NCBI RefSeq assembly: GCF_000934845.1
Contig: NZ_JXIQ01000019.1
Span: forward strand, 39,083-103,082
DNA: 64,000 nt
Reading direction: 5' to 3'
From: Mesobacillus subterraneus
GTDB taxonomy: Bacteria > Bacillota > Bacilli > Bacillales > Cytobacillaceae
The notes under the pieces were generated by a model. The model was not told where the DNA came from, did not search any database, and worked only from the letters and a program-made list of their open reading frames with translations. Below are positions 53,454 through 62,074 of the stretch, piece after piece. Positions within the stretch are counted from its first letter, which is position 1; every line of letters begins with the position of its first letter. Position numbers and translations under genes: made by a program.

Positions 53454-53567
53454 TCAGTTTTTCCTATCTTCGTCACTTTGATATTCCAATAGGTCACCCG
53501 GCTGGCATTCTAAAGCTTTGCAAATGGCATCTAAGGTTGAAACCCTGATTGCTTTTGCTTTTCCATT
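53454..53567 (-). pseudogene. C-terminal fragment of a YozG-type HTH regulator
   Basis: Right after the stop of the DCC-family gene, in the same frame, 37 codons read NGKAKAIRVSTLDAICKALE then CQPGDLLEYQSDEDRKN. This is the recognition-helix end and C-terminus of small Cro/CI-type (HTH_26, YozG-like) regulators, which are normally about 65-75 residues; the first half is missing. No start or ribosome site. Confidence 0.75.
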
Positions 53568-53960
53568 TTATGATAAGAATCTTCTTCTAAAATTTTCCGG
53601 TGGAAGCATGCAGCGTTCCTTCTGGCCGAACCATTTGAGTCTATTTTTAGCAATGAAATCATATCCAATATTCCTTATGGGAGCAGGTATAAGGATGAAA
53701 CCATAAAGCAGCCACCAAGGACTTTTTAGTTGGCGGCTGATTCTGAGAGCAGCCTCTGACTTATAAAATACTCTTCCATCTTCTATTACTATCATGCTAT
53801 CGACATCTTCAGGAACATGGTATTTCTTCAAAAGCTTCTGTCCCGCATCGCTTTGAAGCGAGGCAAAGAAGAATCTCTCTTTTTTATCCCGTTTGAGAAT
53901 AAATTGAACACTGGCATCACAAAAATTGCAAACTCCATCAAATAATATAACAGGCTCCAC
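53568..53960 (-). CDS. DCC family thiol-disulfide oxidoreductase-like protein (DUF393)
   Basis: 130 residues. The family-defining motif DGVCNFCDASVQFILKRDKK is at 9-28 with the CxxC cysteines Cys12 and Cys15; FASLQSDAGQKLL and the C-terminal KWFGQKERCMLPP are also typical. Predicted thioredoxin-like fold. GTG start eight bases after GGAGGTGG. The family function is not proved. It lies 48 bp behind an aminotransferase gene. Confidence 0.87.
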   Translation of the reverse strand: MEPVILFDGVCNFCDASVQFILKRDKKERFFFASLQSDAGQKLLKKYHVPEDVDSMIVIEDGRVFYKSEAALRISRQLKSPWWLLYGFILIPAPIRNIGYDFIAKNRLKWFGQKERCMLPPENFRRRFLS

Positions 53961-54008
53961 AGACTAGCCCACCTCCACGACTTACTGCCATATACCCCTT
54001 TTGGATGT

Positions 54009-55184
54009 TCAAACCGGAAAACCAAGCAAAAATTCATTTACCCGCTGTGCTGCCTCTTCCAGTTTTTCGGACGGCTGTACCATGGCAATTCTGACATAGC
54101 CTTCTCCCTGTAGTCCAAAAGCATCCCCAGGGACAACGACGATCCCTTCATCCTCTATCAACTTGAAGGCAAACTCGCGAGACTTCCATCCTGCTGGGAT
54201 TTTGGCCCAAACAAACATCGTTGCCGGTGATTTTTCCACCTGCCACCCGCTCGTTTGGAAACCTGTCACGAGAACATCTCGCCTTGCCTGATACCGCTTC
54301 AGCTGATCTTCAAGAAACGAAAAGTCAGACGTCAATGCAGCTATTGCAGCTTTTTGAATCGGATAAAATACGCCATAATCGATATGGGATTTAAACGACG
54401 CAAGCAGGCGGATAACCTCTGAATTTCCTGCCGCATAGCCAATGCGGCAGCCAGCCATATTAAAGGTTTTGGACAAAGAGTTAAACTCAATGCCCACCTC
54501 TTTCGCCCCCGGAACAGACAGAAAACTGATTTGTGGGTTTCCATCATAAATCAATTCAGAATACGCGAAGTCATGCACAACTAGAATATTATGTACATTC
54601 GCAAATGCAACGACCTCTTCAAAAAAGCTACTGTCAGCCAGTGCAGTAACAGGATTTCCTGGGTAGCTTAAAATCATCATTTTTGTTTTTCGCAGTACTT
54701 CTTCAGGAATCTCATTCAGCTTTGGCAGAAAACTATTTTCCGCCAACAGTGGCATAGGATAAATCTCTCCGCCCGCAATAGTAACGCTTGCTTCATAGAT
54801 TGGATACCCTGGATCAGGTACCAAAACATAGTCCCCCGGATCAACAATTACAGTTGCTAGATGTGCTAGCCCATCCTGTGACCCCATTAACTGCAGCACT
54901 TCAGTGTTGTCATCCAGCTCGACCGAATAACGTTGTCTGTAAAAATAGGAAACTGCTTCATTGAACTCAGCAATCCCCTTTAAAGTATATCCATACTTGC
55001 TGGAATCCATCGAATATTTCGCCAATGTTTCCATCACAAATGCCGGTGGCTGAAAATCCGGACTCCCGATACTAAGGTCAATGACATCTTTGCCATTTAT
55101 CAATGCCGCCTGTTTCCGGTCTACAACTTCCTGAAAAATGCTAGAAGTCATTTTTCTGATCTTTTCTGAGCCGTACGTAGTCAT
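54009..55184 (-). CDS. Class I/II pyridoxal-phosphate aminotransferase
   Basis: 391 residues from the ATG at 55184 (AGAAGGGGAA site). Fold type I aminotransferase: IDLSIGSPDFQPPAFVMETL at the N-terminus, LSYPGNPVTALADSSFFEEV, VVHDFAYSELIYDG and the PLP lysine in FNSLSKTFNMAGCRIGYAAG. Resembles the LL-diaminopimelate/alanine aminotransferase group. The amino-acid substrate cannot be read from sequence. Confidence 0.9.
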   Translation of the reverse strand: MTTYGSEKIRKMTSSIFQEVVDRKQAALINGKDVIDLSIGSPDFQPPAFVMETLAKYSMDSSKYGYTLKGIAEFNEAVSYFYRQRYSVELDDNTEVLQLMGSQDGLAHLATVIVDPGDYVLVPDPGYPIYEASVTIAGGEIYPMPLLAENSFLPKLNEIPEEVLRKTKMMILSYPGNPVTALADSSFFEEVVAFANVHNILVVHDFAYSELIYDGNPQISFLSVPGAKEVGIEFNSLSKTFNMAGCRIGYAAGNSEVIRLLASFKSHIDYGVFYPIQKAAIAALTSDFSFLEDQLKRYQARRDVLVTGFQTSGWQVEKSPATMFVWAKIPAGWKSREFAFKLIEDEGIVVVPGDAFGLQGEGYVRIAMVQPSEKLEEAAQRVNEFLLGFPV

Positions 55185-55286
55185 GGAGATTCCCCTTCTC
55201 ATTTTATATACTGTTCAAAATTTTTGAAATATAAATTTGATTATAACAGGATCGCATTTTTCGTTCTAGTACCAATTTCAAACATT

Positions 55287-56171
55287 TTACGGCAAGCTTA
55301 TTTCCTTTCTCTTTGCGAAATTCCAGTTCACTAGAAAAATCCCTGTAAAGATGAACGCTCCGCCTGCGTACACATACCATTCGACAACTTCTCCCATCAT
55401 CCAGCCTGAAAGCACTCCAAAAAATGGAGCAAGGAAGAGAAAGGCGCTTGTTTTTCCTGGATCCCCTTCATTGAGGAGGTAAAACCAGATTGCAAACTGA
55501 ACAATCGATGCCATGATTGCAAGCCATAAAATAATTGATACGGATGCCATATTGATCGTAAGACGTGGATTTTCCATCGTTAAGCTCATCACTAACAAAA
55601 TGATTCCGCCAAAGAGCATTTGATATGCGGTCAACACCCAGACATTAAAGAGACTTCCCCATTTTTTGATCAAGATCGTCCCTATCGACCAGGACACAGC
55701 AGCTCCCAGCCCCAGAAGGGTTCCAGTTGTCAGCTGTAAGTGAAATCCAAGTGTGATGAACACACCAAGGAATCCGACGCCGGCACCAATCCATTGCAGC
55801 AACCTGTACCGAATCCGAAGGAATACCGTTCCCATTAACACAACAAGCAACGGATTCGTGAATGTTAATATCGAGGATTCTCCCGCTGTAATCGTTCGTA
55901 AACTGAGGAAAATCGCTCCCATTACGCCGGCGGTTTGCATCAATCCAATTGTAAAAACCCTTCCCCAATCTGAAATGTTTGCAGGCAATGGTTTTTTCCT
56001 GACGATAATTGCCATAAGGACTCCCGCAATTGTGAACCTTAAACCCACCAATAGTAAGGGAGATGCATATGTCAACCCTATTTTTCCTACCGTAAAAGAA
56101 GACCCCATTAGAAAAGTTGTCACCATAATAAGCACGCTGAATAAAACCGGATGAATTCTTTTTTCAGGCAA
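55287..56171 (-). CDS. EamA/DMT family transporter
   Basis: 294 residues, ten membrane helices, two EamA repeats. TTG start at 56171, seven bases after GGAGGG. Motifs: MGSSFTVGKIGLTYASPLLL, ITAGESSILTFTNPLLVVLM and LGLGAAVSWSIGTILIKKWG. Drug/metabolite exporters of this class often move amino acids or related metabolites. No regulator adjacent. Confidence 0.9.
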   Translation of the reverse strand: MPEKRIHPVLFSVLIMVTTFLMGSSFTVGKIGLTYASPLLLVGLRFTIAGVLMAIIVRKKPLPANISDWGRVFTIGLMQTAGVMGAIFLSLRTITAGESSILTFTNPLLVVLMGTVFLRIRYRLLQWIGAGVGFLGVFITLGFHLQLTTGTLLGLGAAVSWSIGTILIKKWGSLFNVWVLTAYQMLFGGIILLVMSLTMENPRLTINMASVSIILWLAIMASIVQFAIWFYLLNEGDPGKTSAFLFLAPFFGVLSGWMMGEVVEWYVYAGGAFIFTGIFLVNWNFAKRKEISLP

Positions 56172-56332
56172 ATAGATCCCTCCTACCCTTTCTACTATAT
56201 TCTTTCTTCATAAAGCAATTTCCTGCAAGTTGAAAGGCCGTGGAACTGTAACAGCCATCCCCCTGAAAAAATCCTAATGGAGTCCCCCTTTACGGCAGGG
56301 CTAGCGGATAGTTTTAAAATACAGAAAATCCT

Positions 56333-56359
56333 GCGACTACCATAATCGCAGGATTTTCT
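56333..56359. terminator. Terminator after the ABC permease gene
   Basis: Perfect 14-bp inverted repeat AGAAAATCCTGCGA/TCGCAGGATTTTCT, loop CTACCATAA shared; serves the minus-strand ABC operon. Confidence 0.75.
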
Positions 56360-56424
56360 ATGAAATTTACAACTGCAACCGTTTTCTCATTCTCTCCATG
56401 TTTGTTTTAATGACTGAATCGGTT

Positions 56425-57405
56425 TTAATAGATATCCTGCCTAATAAAGACGGCAAACGAAACAACCAAAGCTGCTAATCCCCAAACGGCGAGCACGATC
56501 AGCGAAAAACCTAATGTCATTCCTTCAATTGGTGGCGCTTGGCCGGACAGGTATCCTGTCAGATTCAAATTGATCATGAATAGATATTTTGCTGATTCCC
56601 AGGAGGCGACCATACTGCTTAAAATCGCTCCAGAAATTAACGCGGCGAGCATGACGCCCATTCCCGCTGGTGTGTTGCGGATCAGAACGGAAAGCATAAA
56701 GGTGATTGTACCGACAATCAACGCCACAAACCATACAAGACTGAATTCCATTAACAAATATTGCCACTGCGGGATCATTTGTACTGCATTGGTGTTCAGT
56801 TCGTTCCCTGCGACACTGAATCCGGTAATAACGGGAGCTGACCAACCTAGATAGCCAAAAACGAACCCTGAAATCAAATAGGAAAGCACTCCAAACAATA
56901 TGACGATAATGGAAACGGACAAAATCAATGCAAGGTATTTGCTCATTAGAATCTTCCAACGCTTTACCGGCCTTGTTAGCAAAAGTTTTACCGTGCCTGC
57001 TGTGCGTTCAGCAGAAACGATATCAGCTGCCACGACCATGATCATCAATGGCAGCAGCAGATTGATCGAATGCTCTGCGAACATCCTTGCAAAGCTAGGA
57101 GCACCTGGCTCCATCGGATTGACATTGTTATCAAGGTAATATTGTTGCTGCTGAATTGTCAGTTGGAGCTCGCTTTTCCATTCATCTGAAATCCCGCTGC
57201 TAGTTAGCCTATTTTGCATATCGATAATTTGCTGCTGCACAGTTGTCCGCCAATCCACATCTCCGAAGCGCTCTAGCCTTCTTTCCAAATCACGATACTG
57301 AGAATAGGTAAAAAGGGCAACAAGCACGGCGATGATTCCCGCCACAATAAGAATTCTTTTTTTGCGGACGATTTTCAGCATTTCATTCCTTACCAGGCTA
57401 ATCAA
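56425..57405 (-). CDS. ABC transporter permease (ABC-2 type)
   Basis: About 326 residues. The TTG at 57405 is favoured as start because GGAGG of the preceding gene's end lies eight bases before it; the GTG at 57414 is inside that site. One N-terminal helix, a large extracytoplasmic loop (about 30-110, coiled coil RDLERRLERFGDVDWR) and five further helices, ABC-2 pattern. Overlaps the ATPase gene end. Export substrate unknown. Confidence 0.85.
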   Translation of the reverse strand: MISLVRNEMLKIVRKKRILIVAGIIAVLVALFTYSQYRDLERRLERFGDVDWRTTVQQQIIDMQNRLTSSGISDEWKSELQLTIQQQQYYLDNNVNPMEPGAPSFARMFAEHSINLLLPLMIMVVAADIVSAERTAGTVKLLLTRPVKRWKILMSKYLALILSVSIIVILFGVLSYLISGFVFGYLGWSAPVITGFSVAGNELNTNAVQMIPQWQYLLMEFSLVWFVALIVGTITFMLSVLIRNTPAGMGVMLAALISGAILSSMVASWESAKYLFMINLNLTGYLSGQAPPIEGMTLGFSLIVLAVWGLAALVVSFAVFIRQDIY

Positions 57406-58309
57406 TCGATTCACCTCCAGTCAACTCTAGGAATAAGTCTTCAAGCGCAGGCGATTTCCTATTCATTTCGTTCACGTGAATCCCTTTTTCCACTAACATC
57501 TGATTCCAATTTGCTGATTGAATTTCAAGATATGGGGTGATGATTGTCCCATCCGGACCGTCTATAACATCTGTAACACTGCTTAAAATCTCTTTAGCAG
57601 CTTCTCTTGGTTCCACTTGCCAGATAACTTTTTCCTGCATGGCCAAAAGGTTTTCCACATAATCAACCTTAATCACGGAGCCCTTTGAAATAATGGCGAC
57701 ACGATCACACATCAGCTGGATTTCACTCAATAAGTGGCTCGAAACTAGAACGGTCAGCCCATCCTCTTCTGCCAGATAACGGATAAAATTCCGCATTTCC
57801 CTTATTCCCATCGGATCTAGCCCGTTAGTGGGTTCATCCAGTATCAGCACCTTTGGCTTGCCAAGCAAAGCCTGTGCAATTCCTAAACGCTGCCTCATCC
57901 CAAGGGAATAGGTTTTTACAGGATCCTGAATCCGCTCCTCAAGGCGGACAAGTTTAACGACGTAATTCATATGAGAACGGTCCACTTCAGGGAGCATTCT
58001 GGCAAAATGTTCAAGATTTTCCCAACCAGTCAAATAAGAATACAGTTCGGGATTTTCTACAATACAGCCCATTTGCGCCATCGCTTTTGTAAAATTATTT
58101 CTGAGATTATAACCGCCAATTTCAATTGACCCTGCACTTGGTTTGATCAAACCGACAAGCATACGAATGGTCGTTGTCTTTCCTGCTCCATTTGGTCCAA
58201 GGAATCCAAAGACCTCTCCTTTTTTTAAATCAAAGTCGATTCCCCTAATGATCTCTTTTTTGCCGATCGACTTTCTCAGCCCTTTTACAGACAGTGTAAT
58301 CTCACTCAT
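57398..58309 (-). CDS. ABC transporter ATP-binding protein
   Basis: 303 residues from the ATG at 58309 (GGGGGAGAGAAAG site). Walker A GFLGPNGAGKTTTIRML, Q-loop MGCIVENPELYSY, signature YSLGMRQRLGIAQALL, Walker B VLILDEPTNGLDP and the H-loop VLVSSHLL. The long C-terminal segment is typical of NatA/BcrA-type exporters of antibiotics or sodium. Middle gene of a three-gene operon with the lipase and permease. Confidence 0.92.
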   Translation of the reverse strand: MSEITLSVKGLRKSIGKKEIIRGIDFDLKKGEVFGFLGPNGAGKTTTIRMLVGLIKPSAGSIEIGGYNLRNNFTKAMAQMGCIVENPELYSYLTGWENLEHFARMLPEVDRSHMNYVVKLVRLEERIQDPVKTYSLGMRQRLGIAQALLGKPKVLILDEPTNGLDPMGIREMRNFIRYLAEEDGLTVLVSSHLLSEIQLMCDRVAIISKGSVIKVDYVENLLAMQEKVIWQVEPREAAKEILSSVTDVIDGPDGTIITPYLEIQSANWNQMLVEKGIHVNEMNRKSPALEDLFLELTGGESID

Positions 58310-58323
58310 CTTTCTCTCCCCCC

Positions 58324-59106
58324 TTACCATGTAATCAAAGATGATACCCGCTCCGCAATGAGCTTGTACCCCTCTGCGTTAGGATGGAAATTATCTGTGT
58401 ACAAATAGTCCTTTACACTCAGCTGAAACAAATCAAATGTCGGTACATAGACAGCCTTCTCCTTCTGATCCAGCAGAGCGTTCGTATCGTAATTCCAGTC
58501 GCGAACAATCTTGGTGGTAAGCTCGGAGTCATTTAAATCAATAAATGGATTATATAAGCCAATATGAAAAATGATCGCTGATTCATTTAAGGTCCTAACT
58601 TCCTTTAAAATCGAGTCAAGATTTTTAAGATATCCGGCCTTTGCCTGGGCGATCTTCTTTTCATCCAAATCCATTGTTTCACCGCTCTGGAATAAATCAT
58701 TGCCACCAATCGTAATCAGGATATAATCTGCACTTTGAATTTTTCGCTGAATTTCCACCTGGCGCAACTGTTCTAATAGTTGAATCGAACGATACCCATT
58801 GACTCCATAGTTATGTATCGTGATTTTCTCTTTTGATTTATCTCCAAGTTCATCCACTAGATAGCCAATATATCCTTTGCCCGTGTCATCCCCCATCCCC
58901 CGCGTCAGGGAATCTCCGAGGGCAACAATTACCTTGGACCCTTGATCATTCGTTGTTTTATCCTCAACCGGTTTTGCCTGTTCCATTGCACTTGGTGTCC
59001 CATTGTTCAAAAATTGATTTTGAATAGTCCATCCGAACCCAACCAGCATCAGACCTAATGAAAGTATCGAAAGAAACAGTGTGAATCCAACAGAATACTT
59101 CTTCAC
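58324..59106 (-). CDS. Membrane-anchored SGNH/GDSL lipase (YpmR-like)
   Basis: 260 residues with an N-terminal signal anchor (VGFTLFLSILSLGLMLVGFG) and an extracytoplasmic SGNH hydrolase: block I VALGDSLTRGMG (Ser), block III ITIGGNDLF (Gly, Asn), block V DNFHPNAEGY (Asp, His). GTG start after GAGGGGTGG. It is the first gene of the operon with the ABC exporter; this pairing is frequent in Bacillaceae and suggests work on a lipid or lipidated substrate (inference). Confidence 0.9.
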   Translation of the reverse strand: MKKYSVGFTLFLSILSLGLMLVGFGWTIQNQFLNNGTPSAMEQAKPVEDKTTNDQGSKVIVALGDSLTRGMGDDTGKGYIGYLVDELGDKSKEKITIHNYGVNGYRSIQLLEQLRQVEIQRKIQSADYILITIGGNDLFQSGETMDLDEKKIAQAKAGYLKNLDSILKEVRTLNESAIIFHIGLYNPFIDLNDSELTTKIVRDWNYDTNALLDQKEKAVYVPTFDLFQLSVKDYLYTDNFHPNAEGYKLIAERVSSLITW

Positions 59107-59203
59107 CTAACCACCCCTCGTTCCACTAATTGGTAAGCTTTAATTGTATAATAATTTCTTCGATATGAAAAATAATAAAATTGAGAATGCTTTTTTCTAA
59201 CGA

Positions 59204-59240
59204 AAAAAAGCGCACAGCTTTTATGCTGTACGCGCTTTTT
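59204..59240 (-). terminator. Terminator after the SleB-type gene
   Basis: AAAAAGCGC/GCGCTTTTT with inner ACAGC/GCTGT helix; overlaps the stop codon. Confidence 0.8.
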
Positions 59241-59748
59241 ACATGGTAAATGCATGATTCCCAATCTTTTTAACGACCTTACGGGAAAAAATCCACTTGC
59301 TTGTCGCTGTTTCTGGGTTATAGAAATATAAGCAGTCGTTTTTATCCTTATTTTTCAGTGCATCTTTGACTGCTTTCATTGCTTCTTCGTTTGCAGGCTT
59401 CTGAATTTCGCCATTTTTGACCGGTTGAAATGCGTTTTTCTGATAGATCACTTCTTTTATGGTATCAGGAAACTGTTCATTTTCCACTCGGTTCAGAACC
59501 ACAGTTGCCACAGCCACCTTTCCTTCATATGGCTCACCTTTCGCCTCTGCTTCGACAAGGCGAGCCAAAAGCTTCTCATCTTCTTCCTTGATAAAACGTT
59601 TATCTGTGGCCGAAAACTCCTTGACGTCAACATCCACCTTTTTTATCTTCAAGGTTTTTGCCTGATTATTTTTTTCTGTTTCCGCATAAACGGTATAGGA
59701 ACCTATTAGTAATGTTAGAAAGGAAATGAAAATTAAAAATCTCTTCAT
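59239..59748 (-). CDS. Cell-wall hydrolase, SleB/CwlJ family
   Basis: 169 residues: signal peptide (MKRFLIFISFLTLLIGSYTV) and a hydrolase_2 lytic transglycosylase domain with the catalytic glutamate in LARLVEAEAKGEPYEGKVAV, ATVVLNRVENEQFPDTIKEV, and a C-terminal KNDCLYFYNPETATSKW. It lacks the N-terminal peptidoglycan-binding domain of SleB. Cortex hydrolysis at spore germination or vegetative wall turnover; GAGGAGG site. Confidence 0.9.
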   Translation of the reverse strand: MKRFLIFISFLTLLIGSYTVYAETEKNNQAKTLKIKKVDVDVKEFSATDKRFIKEEDEKLLARLVEAEAKGEPYEGKVAVATVVLNRVENEQFPDTIKEVIYQKNAFQPVKNGEIQKPANEEAMKAVKDALKNKDKNDCLYFYNPETATSKWIFSRKVVKKIGNHAFTM

Positions 59749-59896
59749 TATAAACCTCCTCGTATGATGATTCAGACTGAACAGGTCTCATGAAAGAATA
59801 ACAGGTTTACAATGATCACACACTAGTGAATCAATGGGTGAATCTTTAACATTTCCCAAGAAGGGCAAAAAATGTTATGACGATTACATGATTTCA

Positions 59897-60250
59897 TTAT
59901 ATTTTTAAGATAAATTCTTCACTCAAATTTCTAAGCGTATGAAGTCTCGCTGTCAGAATAAACAAGTCCGAGTAATGGTATTCTACATAATCATGAATAA
60001 TCATGAAGCCCTTCCAAAATCTGTTCACCAGCAACAACGTATATTTTTCATCCCACTCAAACCGATTGATCCTCAGTATTTCCTCAGCCAGCGAACGGAA
60101 TTTATGCTCCTCCATCCACAGCTTAACCTGGTAGAGCTTATTTTGATCTAAAATCAAACCAGATTTATTGGTAGCAAGTTTCTGTACAAATTCAGTAAAA
60201 TCCTTCATATTTACTGCCAATAGGATTGCTTTTTGCATGGCAAATTTCAA
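59897..60250 (-). CDS. Hypothetical protein, 117 aa
   Basis: A GGGGGTGG ribosome site lies five bases before the TTG at 60250 (an ATG at 60238 is another option). The protein is helical and soluble (MQKAILLAVNMKDFTEFVQK, VKLWMEEHKFRSLAEEILRI, VNRFWKGFMIIHDYVEYHYS) with no cysteine. I do not recognise it. Confidence 0.6.
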   Translation of the reverse strand: MKFAMQKAILLAVNMKDFTEFVQKLATNKSGLILDQNKLYQVKLWMEEHKFRSLAEEILRINRFEWDEKYTLLLVNRFWKGFMIIHDYVEYHYSDLFILTARLHTLRNLSEEFILKI

Positions 60251-60344
60251 AAAACCACCCCCATCATTTAGAATAAAATATGTCATCAACGGAAATGTTA
60301 GACATTTTAATTTGGCGGTGTGTATAAACAGTCACAGCAGTAAG

Positions 60345-60378
60345 CAGAAAAAACCGCTCCAGCATACCCGGGGCGGTT
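60345..60378 (-). terminator. Terminator after the YuzB-like gene
   Basis: Minus-strand AACCGCCCC/GGAGCGGTT stem with TTTTTT run, immediately after the stop. Confidence 0.8.
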
Positions 60379-60643
60379 AGTCTATATACTCTTTCATCTT
60401 TCTCACCAACTCAACTGGGTCTTCGGCTTGTACTAGTTCGCCGTTCACGATAGCATAAGGAGACATGCGGCATTCTTTGCACTTGCTCTGGCATTCATAT
60501 TCCTTATATTGAACGTTTGTACGGTTTAAAAATTCATTGTACACGGCATAATTCTCTTCGCGCAAAAACTGTTCCAAATTCCGTTGGCAGAACTCTATTT
60601 TCACTTTTTTTTGCTTAGGAAAAAGCTTCTTAAGCACACTCAC
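60377..60643 (-). CDS. DUF1450 family protein (YuzB-like)
   Basis: 88 residues with the conserved cysteine pattern EFCQRN and ECQSKCKECRMSPYAIVNGE, probably a small metal or disulfide site. GTG start overlapping the stop of the DUF3817 gene (GTGA), so coupled to it. Function unknown; cytosolic. Confidence 0.88.
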   Translation of the reverse strand: MSVLKKLFPKQKKVKIEFCQRNLEQFLREENYAVYNEFLNRTNVQYKEYECQSKCKECRMSPYAIVNGELVQAEDPVELVRKMKEYID

Positions 60644-60966
60644 TTTCTAATACTTCCTTTTTTTATTAAAAAAGACTTCTGTAAAAAACGATCCAAAATA
60701 ATATTGCCAAAAGGAATAAATGCCGCAGCAAATGCACTTCCTATCCAAACAAACGACCATCTTACCTTAACGGTAGTATAAATGATCATAGTTACATATA
60801 GAATAAAAAGCAATCCATGAAGCGAACCAACAAGACGTACAGCCTGAGGAAAACCAGCCCAATATTTTAACGGCATCGCGAGGAAAACAAGCACCAGCAA
60901 TGAGCCACCCTCAATCAAACCCATCAAACGAAAACGATTAATAACTGTTTCCTTCAAATTCAACAC
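60640..60966 (-). CDS. DUF3817 membrane protein (YdzA-like)
   Basis: About 108 residues, three membrane helices: LMGLIEGGSLLVLVFLAMPL, LVGSLHGLLFILYVTMIIYT, IGSAFAAAFIPFGNIILDRF. The signature EGxSxL and HGxLF of DUF3817 are present. GTG at 60966 or the next codon TTG may start. Precedes and overlaps the DUF1450 gene. Confidence 0.85.
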   Translation of the reverse strand: MLNLKETVINRFRLMGLIEGGSLLVLVFLAMPLKYWAGFPQAVRLVGSLHGLLFILYVTMIIYTTVKVRWSFVWIGSAFAAAFIPFGNIILDRFLQKSFLIKKGSIRK

Positions 60967-61059
60967 CTGCTTTCTTCCTTCAAAATTATAACATCATTGC
61001 ATTATTTCCTAAACTTTTTTGTTTTTTCAAAAGGAATCATATAGTTCCTAACAGACTCC

Positions 61060-61097
61060 AAAAAAAGAAAAGCTGTCCCAATCGGGACAGCTTTTCT
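61060..61097 (-). terminator. Terminator after the lipoprotein gene
   Basis: Perfect 14-bp stem AGAAAAGCTGTCCC/GGGACAGCTTTTCT, loop of four, T-run on the minus strand. Confidence 0.85.
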
Positions 61098-61106
61098 TAC
61101 GTTTTT

Positions 61107-61607
61107 TTACAATTCTTTTGCTAGAGAAGGTTTTTTCATATCGACACTTTCAAATGCTGCTCCGATCTTTTCTTCAGCTTGTGCGAATTTCTCATTTGCT
61201 GGATCCAGCGCTGGAGTATCCTTCTTGAGTTCTTCTGCTTTCATATTGTATGATTCTGCCAGGTCCTTAAGGGCAGCTTCAAGATCTGCTTTTTGATCCT
61301 TCAATTCAGCTGGAACTTCCAAACCTTGCAAATCACTTTCAACAGCAGCTGCAGATGTACTTGCCGCTACCTTCTCATCAGGTGTTGGCTCTTCTGCTCC
61401 CTCATATGCATTCAAATCAGCATCTGCCTGATTGATTGTGTTGACAATGCTCATGTAGAATCTGAATAAAGTACTCTTAGGGTTTTCTGCCGGTTTTTCG
61501 GCTTTTTCTGTTGCTGTATTTCCTGGTTGCACCTCTTTGTCCGCCGAACAAGCTGCCAATCCAAGTGCAAAGGCAATTGCAGCTAGGAAAATCCAAAACT
61601 TTTTCAT
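61107..61607 (-). CDS. Small lipoprotein, 166 aa
   Basis: Starts MKKFWIFLAAIAFALGLAAC; the lipobox LAAC makes Cys20 the lipid-modified residue. The ATG at 61607 is chosen because GGGGAG precedes it by eight bases. After a proline/glutamate-rich linker the domain is all helical (LFRFYMSIVNTINQADADLN, ESDLQGLEVPAELKDQKADL). Resembles DUF-type lipoproteins of Bacilli; function unknown. Confidence 0.8.
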   Translation of the reverse strand: MKKFWIFLAAIAFALGLAACSADKEVQPGNTATEKAEKPAENPKSTLFRFYMSIVNTINQADADLNAYEGAEEPTPDEKVAASTSAAAVESDLQGLEVPAELKDQKADLEAALKDLAESYNMKAEELKKDTPALDPANEKFAQAEEKIGAAFESVDMKKPSLAKEL

Positions 61608-61821
61608 TTCACTACTCCCCTTCATTCTATATATACGCGGTTTTGAATTGAAATTCACACAGCTTTTTTATTATAAAGGGATTATTTAACAAAAATCAAT
61701 CTTTTTATATAATTTTTTAAAGTTCCTATTTACTTTTTGTCCATTATTTGTATTATTAGGTTTACTAGTTTTATAAGGGGGAATAATATAAGTAACAAAA
61801 TGATGACAGGAGCGATTATTA

Positions 61822-61932
61822 ATGATTACTACATTTGTATTACTTGGTGGAGCTTTCGCAATCGCCGCTGGACTCAATTTCTTTGCAGTTAATGAGAAAA
61901 ATGCCTTTATAGATGATGAAGCAATGAACTAA
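61822..61932 (+). CDS. Tiny membrane protein, 36 aa
   Basis: ATG at 61822 preceded by ACAGGAGCG. The product has one membrane helix (MITTFVLLGGAFAIAAGLNF) and a short acidic tail (FAVNEKNAFIDDEAMN). A terminator follows four bases after the stop, so the transcript seems dedicated to this peptide. Not recognised. Confidence 0.6.
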   Translation: MITTFVLLGGAFAIAAGLNFFAVNEKNAFIDDEAMN

Positions 61933-61935
61933 AGT

Positions 61936-61960
61936 GGCGCTAACATAGCGTCTTTTTTTT
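61936..61960 (+). terminator. Terminator after the 36-aa gene
   Basis: GGCGCT/AGCGTC stem, five-base loop, followed by nine Ts. Confidence 0.75.
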
Positions 61961-62074
61961 GTGGAAATTTTGCAACTTTTATTGTATTTTGAAGCTGCTA
62001 GAGGAAATAATAGAATAATAGAGAATTATATAAGGATAAGGCTAGCCTCATTTCGATGAAGGAGGTACCAATTC

